Source of the DNA: Boesenbergia rotunda
Lineage: Eukaryota > Streptophyta > Magnoliopsida > Zingiberales > Zingiberaceae
DNA length: 64,000 bases
Assembly: GCA_024364735.1 (NCBI GenBank)
Contig: JAGFNQ010004756.1
Location: 122,018-186,017, forward strand
Direction: 5' to 3'
The translations under genes were made by a program, and so were the position numbers. The notes beneath the pieces are model-generated. The model was given only the letters and a program-made list of their open reading frames with translations, searched no databases and was not told the DNA's origin. Positions 32,895 through 43,900 of the stretch are shown one piece after another; positions within the stretch are counted from its first letter, which is position 1, and each line of letters starts with the position of its first letter.

Positions 32895-35780
32895 CGGCAA
32901 TTTACCAAAGGACGCACCCAAGAATTGATATTTACCAAAAGGCGTTCCATGGTTTCATTTTCATCAAAGGGAGCACTAATTTTAGTGAACTTCCTCTTTT
33001 ACCCCTCCTGCTATGTACTGCCTTTCTCTTTCTCTCTCAGCAATAAATTCCGAGACGTCTGCACGTGATGTTTCAGACTTTTATTTTAAAATAATATATT
33101 ATGGAATCGGCGCTAAACTAAAAAACGTAAGATAAAAATGAAAAATATTTCAGTTAAAAAATATCCCATCTAACTTATTTAAAAATATAAATAAATAATT
33201 TTTATATTTAGTTAATAGAAATTAATATATTAAATAATATTTAATAAATATATTAATGTAAAAAAAATTGAAAAAAAAGAAAAAAATTAAAAAAAAAGAG
33301 CGTGGGCATAAAATCAATAGATTTCAAGCCCACGCTGGGCCTGAACACGTTGGGCCTGAAATATTTTATTTTAGGCCTAGCGTGGGCCTGAAATTTTTTA
33401 TTTCAGACCCACGTTGGGCCTAAAATCTTTTGATTCAGGCCCGACGTGGACTCAAATTTTTTTTCTATTTTAAAAATATATTAATATATAAAAAACGTAT
33501 CAAAACACTTAATTTCAGATTCAAACGCAGGGCTTGAAGTCATCCCAGGAGGGTCTGAAGTCAAATAACTTCAGATCCTATAAATAATTAATTTAATAAA
33601 TAATAATTAAATATAAAAAATATTTTTAAAATTAAAAAAAAATTCAATACCCTTGGGGCCTGAAGTCATCAGACTTCAGGCCTAAGGAGGGCCTGAAGTC
33701 AAACTTCAGGCCCAAGGAGGGCCCTCCATAATTAAATATAAAAAAAATATAAAAAAAATTTATAAAAAAGTATAATATATAATTATATATTATTTATAAT
33801 TTTTATAAAAATTATAATATATAATTACATAATAATAAAATGTTATTATAATGAAATCTAGATATGGGAGGTTCATCAGTGGGTTTTGATCAAAACCCAC
33901 TAATATTTCTAAACTACTCCTATTTCATTGGTGATATCTAATATATAGATATTTGGACACCTAAAACATCATCTCCTACCTCTACCCTCTCTATTCATAT
34001 GGAGTTTTCAGAAATCCAGATATGATAGGTCTATCAGTGAGTTTTGGTCAAAACCCACTGATATTTCTAAACTATTCCTATTGCATTGGTGATATAGAGT
34101 GTATAGATGTTTGGACACCTAAAACATCTTCTCCTAGGTCAACCCTGTCTATTGATATAGGGTTTTCAGAAATCTAGATATGGGAGGTCCATCAGTGGGT
34201 TTTGGTCAAAACCCACTGATATGACTAAATTACTCCTATTGCATTAGTGATATCTAATATATAGATGGTTGGACACCTAAAACATCATCTCCTACCTCTA
34301 CTCTCTCTATTCATATGGAGTTTTCAAAAATCCAGATATGGGAGGTCCATAAGTGAGTTTTGACCAAAACTCACTTATGGACCTCCCATATCAGTGGGTT
34401 TTGACCAAAACCCACTGATGGACCTCGCATATCTGGATTTCTGAAAACTCTATATGAATAGAGAGGGTAGAGGTAGGAGATGATGTTTTAGGTGTCCAAA
34501 CATCTATATATTAGATATCACCAATGAAATAGGAGTAGTTTAGAAATATCAGTGAGTTTTGATCAAAACTCACTGATGGACCCCCCATATCTGGATTTCT
34601 GAAAACTTCATATGAATAGAGAAGGTAGAGGTAGGAGATGATGTTTTAGGTGTCCAACCATCTATATATTAGATATGACTAATGCAATAGGAGTAGTTTA
34701 GAAATATCAGTGGGTTTTTGACCAAAACTCACTGATGGACTTATCATATCTGGATTTCTGAAAAGTCCATATAAATAGAGAGGGTAGAGGTAGGAGATAA
34801 TGTTTTAGGTGTCCAAACATCTATATATATTAGATATCACCAATGAAATAGGAGTAGTTTAGAAATATTAGTGGGTTTTGACCAAAACCCATTGATGGAC
34901 CTCCCATATCTAGATTTCATTATAATAACATTTTATTATTATGTAATTATATATTATACTTTTTTATAAAAATTATAAATAATATATAATTATATATTAT
35001 ACCTTTTTATAAATTTTTTAAATATTTTTTATATTTAATTATGGAGGGCTTGAAGTCATCAGACTTCAGGCCTAAGGAGGGCCTGAAGTCTGATGACTTC
35101 AGGCCCCATGGGTATTGAATATTTTTTAATTTTAAAAATATTTTTATATTTAATTATTATTTATTAAATTAATTATTTATAGGATCTGAAGTTATTTGAC
35201 TTCAGATCCTCCTGGGATGACTTCAGGCCCTACGTTTGAATCTGAAATTAAGTGTTTTGATACGTTTTTTATATATTAATATATTTTTTTTAAAAAAAAT
35301 TGAACCCACGTCGGACCTGAATCAAAAGATTTCAGGCTCAACGTGGGCCTGAAATAAAAAATTTCAGGCCCACGCTCTTTTTTTTAATTTTTTTCTTTTT
35401 TTTTCAATTTTTTTACATTAATATATTTATTAAATATTATTTAATATATTAATTTCTATTAACTAAATATAAAAATCATTTATTTATATTTTTAAATAAG
35501 TTAGATGAGATATTTTTTAACTGAAATATTTTTTCGATTTTACCTTACGTTTTTTAGTTTAGCGCCGATTCCATAATATATTATTTTAAAATAAAAGTCT
35601 GAAACATCACGTGCAGACGTCTCGGAATTTGTTGCTGAGAGAGAAAGAGAAAGGCAATACATAGCAGGAGGGGTAAAAGAGGAAGTTTACTAAAATTAGT
35701 GCGCCCTTTGGTGAAAATGAAACCATGGGACGCCTTTTGGTAAATATCAATTCTTGGGTGCGCCCTTTGGTAAATTTCCG
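32895..35780. mobile_element. Mutator-like foldback element, 2886-bp near-perfect palindrome
   Basis: The ends are CGGCAATTTACCAAAGG (left) and CGGAAATTTACCAAAGG (right, reverse-complemented), flanked by 9-bp repeats TTTTTTTTG (32886-32894) and TTTCTTTTG (35781-35789), 8 of 9 identical. The two arms, about 1.44 kb each, are inverted copies along their whole length, meeting near 34340-34400. There is no spacer gene and no transposase. Each arm contains three to four copies of an about 155-160-bp unit (AGATATGGGAGG near 33863, 34018, 34173, 34334) and smaller palindromes such as CTGAAGTCATCAGACTTCAG. It lies in the copia 3 LTR. The 9-bp duplication points to the Mutator superfamily. Confidence 0.82.
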
Positions 35781-36038
35781 TTTCTTTTGTGTTTGCTTGG
35801 ATTATTGTTGTATCTTCTTGAAAGCTTATAAGATGTTTCTCCACCTCAAGAAGGAGATCTTTCATAGTGTATGAGAGAGTGAAGAGAATAGACCCTTGGA
35901 TTAGTCACCTCAAGGAGGTGGATACCAAGTAAAATAGAGGTGTTAGCATTGCTCAAGTCTTCCGCCGCAATAAATCATCAATGAGCAAAGATCGGAGCTA
36001 ATCACCCCGCCTCTAGCTCTCCTACTGGTCCTAACAAG

Positions 36039-36050
36039 TGGTATCAGAGC
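36039..36050 (+). other. Primer-binding site (tRNA-iMet) of copia 3
   Basis: TGGTATCAGAGC two bases after the LTR end, the standard copia minus-strand primer site. Confidence 0.9.
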
Positions 36051-36163
36051 GAGGTCGCTCTTTTTGGACTCATCACCAAGAGACCAAGAGCTAGAGGAAG
36101 AAGAATAAGTTTATAGAAACCCTAATTTTAAGAAACCATCATTAAGAGGGTTCAACTTCAAAA

Positions 36164-37694
36164 ATGAAGTTTGGTTATGTCATCCGGGCACCTCCACCAT
36201 TCGACAAGGCAAATTTCGATCTTTGGATGTCAAAGATTGAAAATTTCTTCATGATGGAGATAGAGCAATGATTTACTCTAATGGAGGGTTTTAAAACTCC
36301 AACAAGCACCAAAGGGAAGCTCGTCAAGAAAAGTAAATGGAATGAGGAGGAAATCAAGAGATACGAGACCAACGACAAAGTGACTAAGTTATTGGTCAAT
36401 CTATTGCCGAGCACCATCTTGGATAAGATTGGAGAATTTAAAGATGCCAAACGGCTTTGGAGAAAATTGGCAAAGCTTCATGAAGATCCCTCCACTGTAC
36501 CAGATCAAGACAAATCCAAAGAGGGAGATTCATCCGAAGAAGAAGATACGGGAGTTGAGAGATGCTCAACATCCGAAGATGAAATTCAAGAAGCTTCTAC
36601 TTCAAGGATTGAGGGGGAGCAAACTTTGACATTGACACCGGAACAAGAAAAAGTTTCAACATCATTTTCCGAAGTCAATAAAGAAGAAGAAGAATCGAGT
36701 GCCACCTCTACACCCGATGAAGGTATAACTATTTCAATTTGTAAAAATAAAAATCATATCATTTGTTTTGAGTGTAGGGAAAGAGGACATTATAAGAGTA
36801 AGTGTCCCAAATTGGTCAAAAAGAATGTGCAAATGACACCCAAGATCAAGGAGAAGCCAAAGGAGGTCGACCCCGTGGTAAAGAAGGATAAGAAGCACAT
36901 TGTGTTCTTCTCATGCAAACAAAAGGGGCATTATCGGAATCAATGTCCAAAGTGGAAGGATCTGACCAAAACAAAGAGGAGAAGCTCAAATCAAGGGGGA
37001 GCCTCCAAGATCAAGACTAAAGCACCATTAGGTAATGGTACTTATTTAAATCATGATAATATGCATGCTAGAAATAATTATTATCATTTCAATGTTATTT
37101 ATCATGAAAATAGGAGGTATGAAAAACCTACGGAAAAATATAGAGTCTTCCATGCTAGGACTACCACATCTAAGGATAGGGAAGATTTTAGATCATTTAA
37201 TGGCAGACTTACCCAAAACAAAGCCAAAAGGAAAAAATCACCAAGGCAATCTTAGAAAACCAAGCCTTGAGAAAGTAATGATTGAAAATCAAGTTTTGAG
37301 GTCAAAACTTGAAACATTAGAAAAAACACTCAAAAGAATAGAAAAATTTCTTAAGGAAGCTAAGGATCAAAATCTAGATTTAGGAAATCAAGGATTCTCT
37401 AGGAGCAAGAAAGGGTTGGGATACAAACCTAAAACCAAGGATGATGGCCCATCTTATCATAGAGTTCCATATAGGTATGAGACTCAATCTAGGTCAAGGA
37501 GTCAAGTCAAGACCACAAGGGAAGCATTCCCTAGAGTTGACCAAGACAAGACCAACATGACTAAGGCTTCAGAAAAGCCTAGAAAAGTCATTAGGAAGGT
37601 ATCAAGGGAAGTTATTCCTAATGAATACTTAGCACACCCAAGGAGCTCCATAGGTTTTGGGTTCCTAAAAGTGTGTTCACCACACCCTAGATAG
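36164..37694 (+). pseudogene. SIRE-like copia gag with one stop and one frameshift
   Basis: ATG at 36164 (MKFGYVIRAPPPFDKANFD). An in-frame TGA at 36269 is the only stop before 37255. The protein continues with an acidic middle and two zinc knuckles, CFECRERGHYKSKC and FSCKQKGHYRNQC. In the second, the first Cys has become Ser-flanked and atypical. A +1 shift near 37200-37250 leads into a Lys-rich coiled-coil-like stretch (ENQVLRSKLETLEKTLKRIE). It ends near FGFLKVCSPHPR at 37694, corresponding to the VPKSxFxTP motif before protease in this clade. Protease onwards is missing. Confidence 0.8.
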
Positions 37695-37699
37695 GTCTA

Positions 37700-38040
37700 G
37701 GGAGTGTCAACTCAAATTGGGAAGGGTAGTTAACCCAATCTTGATTATATTTGAATTAATTAATTTAATTCGAATCAATTATTTTAATTAATTAATTTAA
37801 TTCGGTTCACCGGTTCCCGGCCAGTTCAGAATGGTTTACACCGGGTTCTTGAGCAGCCAATTTTCAGAGTCAACTCGGACCGAAAATCTGGTCGGTTCCC
37901 GATTCAACCGGTCTGACCAACTGGTCCAATCCGGTTTTCAGAACGCTTATTTTAAGAAAAGAAGTGCAGTGTGATTTGAAATATGGAATCGTTTTGGTGG
38001 TGGAGCTGGTCACTATTAAAAGTTTACCCCGATAATATTT
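37700..38040. other. Non-coding remnant, retrotransposon tail and CCGGTT-rich block
   Basis: 37700-37750 still resembles SIRE-like internal DNA. 37760-37960 has AATTAATT runs followed by several CCGGTTC/ACCGG units. No gene. Confidence 0.4.
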
Positions 38041-38290
38041 TTGCCCCCGGGGCTATGATGCAATAGTAGGGCGACTAGTCGCTATCCCAGACAGCCGCGG
38101 TTTGATCCCTAGCTACGACTTATTTTACAAAAAATTTCCCTTCAAATGGGGTGCAAACCCTGGGATCGATGTTGGGCTTCTAGACCGCCCACCGCGAGCG
38201 CTTTTTGATTTACCTTGGTGACTGGTGGGAAACTTTCATGGGGCCGGACCGGTCATCCCAAATTCGTTCATCTGCTACTTGGTCCAACAT
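38041..38290 (+). mobile_element. tRNA-derived SINE-like repeat
   Basis: The head GGGGCTATGATGCAATAG resembles a pol III A box, and GCGGTTTGATCCC about 48 bp later resembles a B box. A tRNA-unrelated body follows with GGGCTTCTAGACCGCCCACC and GGGAAACTTTCATGGGG. A related copy lies directly after it and an inverted remnant is at 6360-6490. No clear target-site duplication was found. Confidence 0.6.
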
Positions 38291-38324
38291 ATAGAAGTCT
38301 TGATTCAAATTAGATGGTCCTAGG

Positions 38325-38570
38325 GTTATGATGCAGCGGTAAGATGATTTATCGTTATTTTATGTATTCATGGTTTAATCCCAACTACGGTACATTTTTT
38401 TAAGAATTTTTTCTCCAAATAAAACGTAAACTTAGGATGTTATGTTTCTAGACCGTCCACTATGATTACTTCCTAATTTATTCTAATGATTGATAGAAAA
38501 TTTCCATGAGCCAAATCCATCATACGACATTCCTCTAGTATCTAATTCAACATTTGGTTCAAATTAGATG
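38325..38570 (+). mobile_element. Second, more diverged SINE-like copy
   Basis: Follows the landmarks of 38041-38290 in order: AGGGTTATGATGCAGCGG (A-box region), GGTTTAATCCC (B-box region), TTTCTAGACCGTCCAC, GAAAATTTCCATGAG. Divergence is greater, so it is the older insertion or copy. Confidence 0.55.
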
Positions 38571-40033
38571 CTTCTAGAGAGAGAAGAATTATTGTGATGC
38601 ATGAATTATTGTGAAATAAACGCTGTGATGAAGAATTATTGTGAAATCGAAACTCAGCTTGCTTTGCACCACTAGATTATATATGAAAGAGTGATGAAAT
38701 ACCTATAGCGCGTCGTAATTTAAATTAGAAGCATAGATACTTAAGTAACACCGAGTACCTTAACGTTACCCGGAGTGGTTTGACGCCTAATGCATTCTGA
38801 AATTGACATACTACCTGCAAATTATTCTTTTATTCTTTTATCTTAATTAATTAATCATGACAAACCATTATGAAAAAAAAATCAAATCTTACAAATCAAA
38901 GGTCATTCATGACGTATGAAGCTCGGGGCATAATTGAATTGTAGGACCGATATTATTATAATTGTAAAGATTTGAATTTAAGTAAAATTGAGAAAAATTT
39001 CTTCTGCAAAATGGTAAATTATATAGTAAGTCCAATTGTATGAAGCCATTGAAAATGGTGTATTCCATTTTTTATTACCATTAATTCGTTCATGACGTAT
39101 GCAAATTAATTATATATTTTGTTATTACCATTAATTAACTCTAGTGGTACAAGATGATTCGTTTGTTCACATTGCCCTCGCTAATTCATCTCAAGGCTAA
39201 TATGGAAAGAGTGAATCACGGGTCTATTAATGACTAACGCAAAAGACTTTACTTCAATGCGCGAAGGTTAGAGATTGATACACCATTTGGAATTTACATT
39301 GAAGCAAAAAAATGATCATGATCATCTCATATGCTCTTTCATTACTGACCTCAATGTATGTGAAAGGAGATAAATTACGAAGAAATTTTTTAACTTGTCG
39401 AGTGGCATCCTAAGTGAGAGTGAGGGGGTCGCTTGCATAGGATAGCTAATTAAAACCTGAGACCCATTAAATTAACTCCTCGTTTGAGTATCGACTCGAC
39501 TACTCTAAAGGGCTCCCTTTGAAACTCATAGTGTTATAGGATGAGAATCTCAAAATTTGTGAACACATTAAAATGGTCCTGGACGAGTAGGCTGTCTGTG
39601 AAGATACTGATAAGAATATGCAAGTCATGACGATTTAAAATTTTGATTGGATGAATTAGAAGTATAATATTTTATACATGTAAAATTTAGTTAGTTTTGT
39701 ATGATAGCTAAAAGTAGGGATGATAATTTTTTTCATGAATTTGGATATATATGGGAAACTCAAAATGGAGCGGGTTTCGAAATGGAGAATTTTCAATTAG
39801 GTGAAATCGGGCGATGGGACGGGAATGTAAACGGGGACACAATTCAAGAGTAAGGATGAGAATGATAAACTCGTCCCTGTCTTATCTCATTATCATCCCT
39901 AAGCTAAAGGTCCTTTATGCCCCTGCTAATTTGTTTTATTTCATATGTTTACATTTTTATTTTTCATGTATTTTTACCTAGATACCTGTTTATTTTTGTT
40001 CCTATATCCTCTATTTATTCAGAGCATGATAAA
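38571..40033. other. Duplicated intergenic region, unit B (right part)
   Basis: No gene seen. Matches unit A intergenic blocks in order (6860-8660), for example the GAGAGAGAAG / GAAATCGAAACTC block near 38575-38655 and TTATCTTAATTAATTAATCAT near 38838-38860. Confidence 0.65.
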
Positions 40034-40043
40034 TAAATCATAC

Positions 40044-40395
40044 GAGTAATAATAGAGAGAATGAATTTGAGAGAGTGAATGGAAGAGTGAATGACGTGAC
40101 AATTATTGTATACACGTCCGATCGCCGATCGGACACCACCAGCGGCCTTTGATCACCGTCCCGAATCAAACTATATGCTAAGAAGATCAGTGAACTCATC
40201 GAGAATCGCCGCAATTATGATCTCGTCGCATTGACCGTCAATCCGACGAAATCTCAATTACCGGCGACCCTGCCGGGTTCACCATCTTCTTATAGTTTGA
40301 TTCGGGACGCCAATCAGAGGTCATCGGTGATGTCCGATCGGCGATCGAACATGTACATATTAGCTACACGTCATTCACTCTCCCAATCATTATTC
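40044..40395. mobile_element. Mutator-type MITE upstream of cysteine synthase
   Basis: 352 bp flanked by a perfect 10-bp repeat, TAAATCATAC, at 40034-40043 and 40396-40405. The ends are GAGTAATAATAG and, reverse-complemented, GAATAATGATTGG, followed on both sides by GAGAGTGAATGACGTG-type sequence. Internal inverted blocks include CCGATCGCCGATCGG / CCGATCGGCGATCG. It lies about 515 bp upstream of the cysteine synthase ATG. No coding capacity. Confidence 0.8.
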
Positions 40396-40911
40396 TAAAT
40401 CATACATATTCAATTTGATAAGAAATTATTTATATTCATTCAATAAAATTTTAAATAATTAATTAAAATTTTAAATATATATAAATAATATTCATGAATA
40501 ATATTTATTAATACAATTCTTATTAATATATTAAATAAATTAATAAAGTTTAAAATGAATAAATAAATTCAATAATCAATCAAATAAAATTAAAAAATAA
40601 AAAATTCAAATAGTAAAATATAAAAATTTGAAATAATCAAATAAATTTAAATTGATAATATCTAAATGAATGAAGTTCAAATTAAACTTAAACAAACTCA
40701 AATTAAAAAAATTAAATAATCATTTTAATGATTTAATTTCAACTTAATTTGAGTTAATTATTTTATCAAATAAAATTAATTAATTAATTAATTCATTCAT
40801 TAAGTTGGACTCGGAGCTGGGATAATTAATTAATTAATCGACTGGGCCTGAGTTTCTATCGCTTTTCTTCGGGCTCCGCCCTCTCTGTGCCCTTTCTCCC
40901 TCCCCTCCTTC

Positions 40912-43900
40912 ATGGCGTCGATCTCCAGCCCCATCCCGTTGTCGTTCGCCTCTCGCTCACGGACCGCGCACGAACCCCGTCCACGTTCTCCGCCCACCTT
41001 CTTCGTGCTCCGATCTTTCTTCGGCAGCCCTGTGTCGGTGTCGAGGAGACGGATCGCAGTCGCTCCGTCCAACCCCCCTCGGCGCCCCTTCGTCTGCGAA
41101 GCTGTCTCCGTGAAGCCGCAGACGGAGATCGAGGGTCTCAACATAGCCGAAGATGTGACGCAGGTACTTCGAGATTTATCTTTTTATTTATTTTATTTTT
41201 TGGGGAGGGATAAGGTCCTTGAGATGGAATCATAAAATAGCTTTTCTTTGAAAATTTTCATAGGTGGCTTGATATGAATGCATTACTTGTCTGTAAAACT
41301 TATCACTCTAGTATAAATCAATTTTGAGAACTGAGCGTATATTTAACTCGAGATTTTCTACAACACTCTTTGATTTTTTTTTTCAAATGTTAAACGATAT
41401 TTATTTGTGGCTATTTTTCGATTTTGTTTAGGTTAGTAATTTTTGGAGCCTAGCAGCTCGTTTCACAGGAATGCTTGAACGATATTTATTTGTAGCTATT
41501 GTATTCTAGTTTCCACTTTGCATTAGTTAAGTTGTTTGATATAACTGTATTCATTTGGAGTTCTTGTTTAGGCATCACTTCTTGCAATACCATATGGGAA
41601 CTATTTTAACCGGTTAAAGTAAGAAGACACTATTAAATTAAGCAAAAAATGATTCAAAAGTGTCTCACTAAGTAATCTGTAATCACATTCATCTCTATTT
41701 GGTAATCGCAAAGTCATGCTGTCTGAAATGTATGTTTATGCTTCTTTTTATATTACAATGTTGTATTGCTTCTTTTGCAAACCATTAAATTAGAATTTAA
41801 ATCTATCTAATCATCCAGCATCTATAATTGGCTGCTTTATCACAGCTTATAGGTAAGACACCAATGGTGTATCTGAACAACATCATAAAAGGGTGTGTTG
41901 CAAACATTGCCGTCAAACTTGAGATAATGGAGCCATGCTGCAGTGTTAAAGATAGGTACATTTTTTAAACTGTTAATGTATCTTTAGAACAGTTAATATA
42001 TTTTTTACAAGAAACTATACAAGGTTATATAATGTTTTGCTCCGTTTTTTCAGGATAGGACACAGTATGATAGCTGACGCTGAACAAAAAGGGCTCATTA
42101 CACCTGGAAAGGTAATCAAATGGCTTTTTTCACTGTTATTGTGCCTTTCCATTTTTCCATATCAACTTATCATAAAATTGTATAGGGGATAATTTCTCTT
42201 TGTTCACATAATTTTTTTCTTTACAAAATGACCTTAAACTTTCAAAAGCTTAATTCCTTCCCAAGAGAGTTGCTTTTGATTTAAAGCTCAAGCTAGATTC
42301 CGTTATGTTATGGAATGGCCAACACCATGTGGCATTCACATAGCAGCTAGGTTGATGCTACATTTCTAACGTGTTGGAGATGGTACAAATATTCTATTAT
42401 AATGAGAATTTCATTTTCTTTTATTTTCCATTTGATTTGCTCGTAATGCTTCATCCTGTGACATCTACATGGTGAAAACCTGATGTGTAGGTTGAGCATC
42501 TGACACAAAATTCCTTTCATTTATCTCCTTGAAATGTAGCTCCATATGGCGAGGACATTGAACATTAGTTGACTGAAAACTTGATTTGGTGTTTATTTGA
42601 ATGAACTTTGAAAAGAGATTCTTTGTCTATTGGCAGCAGAGTACATGTATGAGGATGATTTGAGGGTTATTCAATAACATTGGCAGTTCCTATTAGTAGG
42701 TGTTGAAGTTGAAGAAAGACGAGTAAAGCCAATTCAAATTTAACATTGGTACATATGCTTGATTGTTTTTTTGTTGGGAGTTGTGATATATTTTACAATG
42801 TAAAACTAGTTAAATATGTAATTAGAGCCACAATTAGCCAACACTGGCAATTTGTCTTAAGAGGAGTAGATGCTGAACATTGAACAAGGAGATGTAATAA
42901 ATCATTTAGTTTATGAAAAATTTCTGTTTAAGTTTTTGTTTCCCTGAAAAAAATCTAAAAATCGAAAAGGAAAAAAATTAAAGAAAATATTTGTCTACAG
43001 ATTTATGGCAGCTTTGTGCAATAATCTTTAAAAAGAAATATACAAAAAAGATATTTGATCTTCATGAAAGGAAGAACAAAATAAATACTATAAAAGATCT
43101 TTAAAAGTGAATACTCAAAAAACTGGAACTAAAACATCCATTGTAATGACAAAAAAGAAACTAATCAATAATGATATACATGAATATAGCAGCAATTATT
43201 TAGCTAAGTCAATTAAACAATCAAATGTAAAATTTAATTGTGGAAATTTTGGTCATGTTGTCTGAAAAAGTGAGTTTCTTGGCTGCTTTAAGTCCATAGT
43301 AAATGCTTCAATAACGGTGTCAGTTTTTATTTAAATATTTGATCTTATGAGGTTTTATTGTAGGATCTTATTGTAGTTTACTATATAAATCTTCAATTTT
43401 ATAGTCATAATTACTTACTGAAAGCTTATTTATTGATATTTCTAAAGAGTATATTGGTGGAACCAACAAGTGGTAATACGGGGATTGGTCTTGCATTTAT
43501 TGCTGCTGCCAAAGGCTACAAACTGATTTTGACTATGCCTGCCTCTATGAGCATCGAAAGGCGAGTTCTACTTAAGGCTTTTGGAGCAGAACTTGTCCTT
43601 ACTGATTCTGCCAAAGGCATGAAGGGAGCAGTTCAAAAGGCAGAAGAAATCGTGAAGAAAACACCTGGTGCGTACATGCTCCAACAGTTTGACAATCCTG
43701 CAAATCCAAAGGTGACATTCTACCAACATAATTCTTTCCAAGTTTCTTGTTCTATTACCAGTGCCATGTTATTAACTCCTATATACTCTTAATGCAGATA
43801 CACTATGAAACTACTGGCCCTGAAATCTGGGAAGATACTAGAGGGAAGGTTGACATTTTTATTGCTGGAATTGGCACAGGTGGAACTATTTCTGGTGTGG

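Larger units (their letters stand above)
31700..36036 (+). repeat. 5' LTR of SIRE-like copia element 3, enlarged by a palindromic insertion
   Basis: The LTR ends CCTAACA at 36036, directly before the initiator-Met PBS. A TATA box (GGTATATAGGG) lies at about 32692-32702. The start is uncertain: homology with unit A intergenic DNA ends near 31650, so the LTR begins between about 31650 and 31715. Without the 2.9-kb insertion the LTR is about 1.4 kb. It contains an 81-bp tandem array and an ATCGATT-rich block upstream of the TATA box. Confidence 0.6.

Noticed and set aside
32895..35780. Idea of a CRISPR-like or bacterial inverted repeat array.
   Set aside because: Plant context, no spacer pattern; the structure is a foldback transposon with target duplication.
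38041..38130. Possible functional tRNA gene.
   Set aside because: A- and B-box-like sequences are present but no cloverleaf could be drawn, and the body continues as a SINE.
40830..41144. Minus-strand ORF and a second plus frame over cysteine synthase exon 1.
   Set aside because: Arise from the GC-rich transit-peptide exon; the frame starting at 40912 is the one that joins to EGLNIAEDVTQ.
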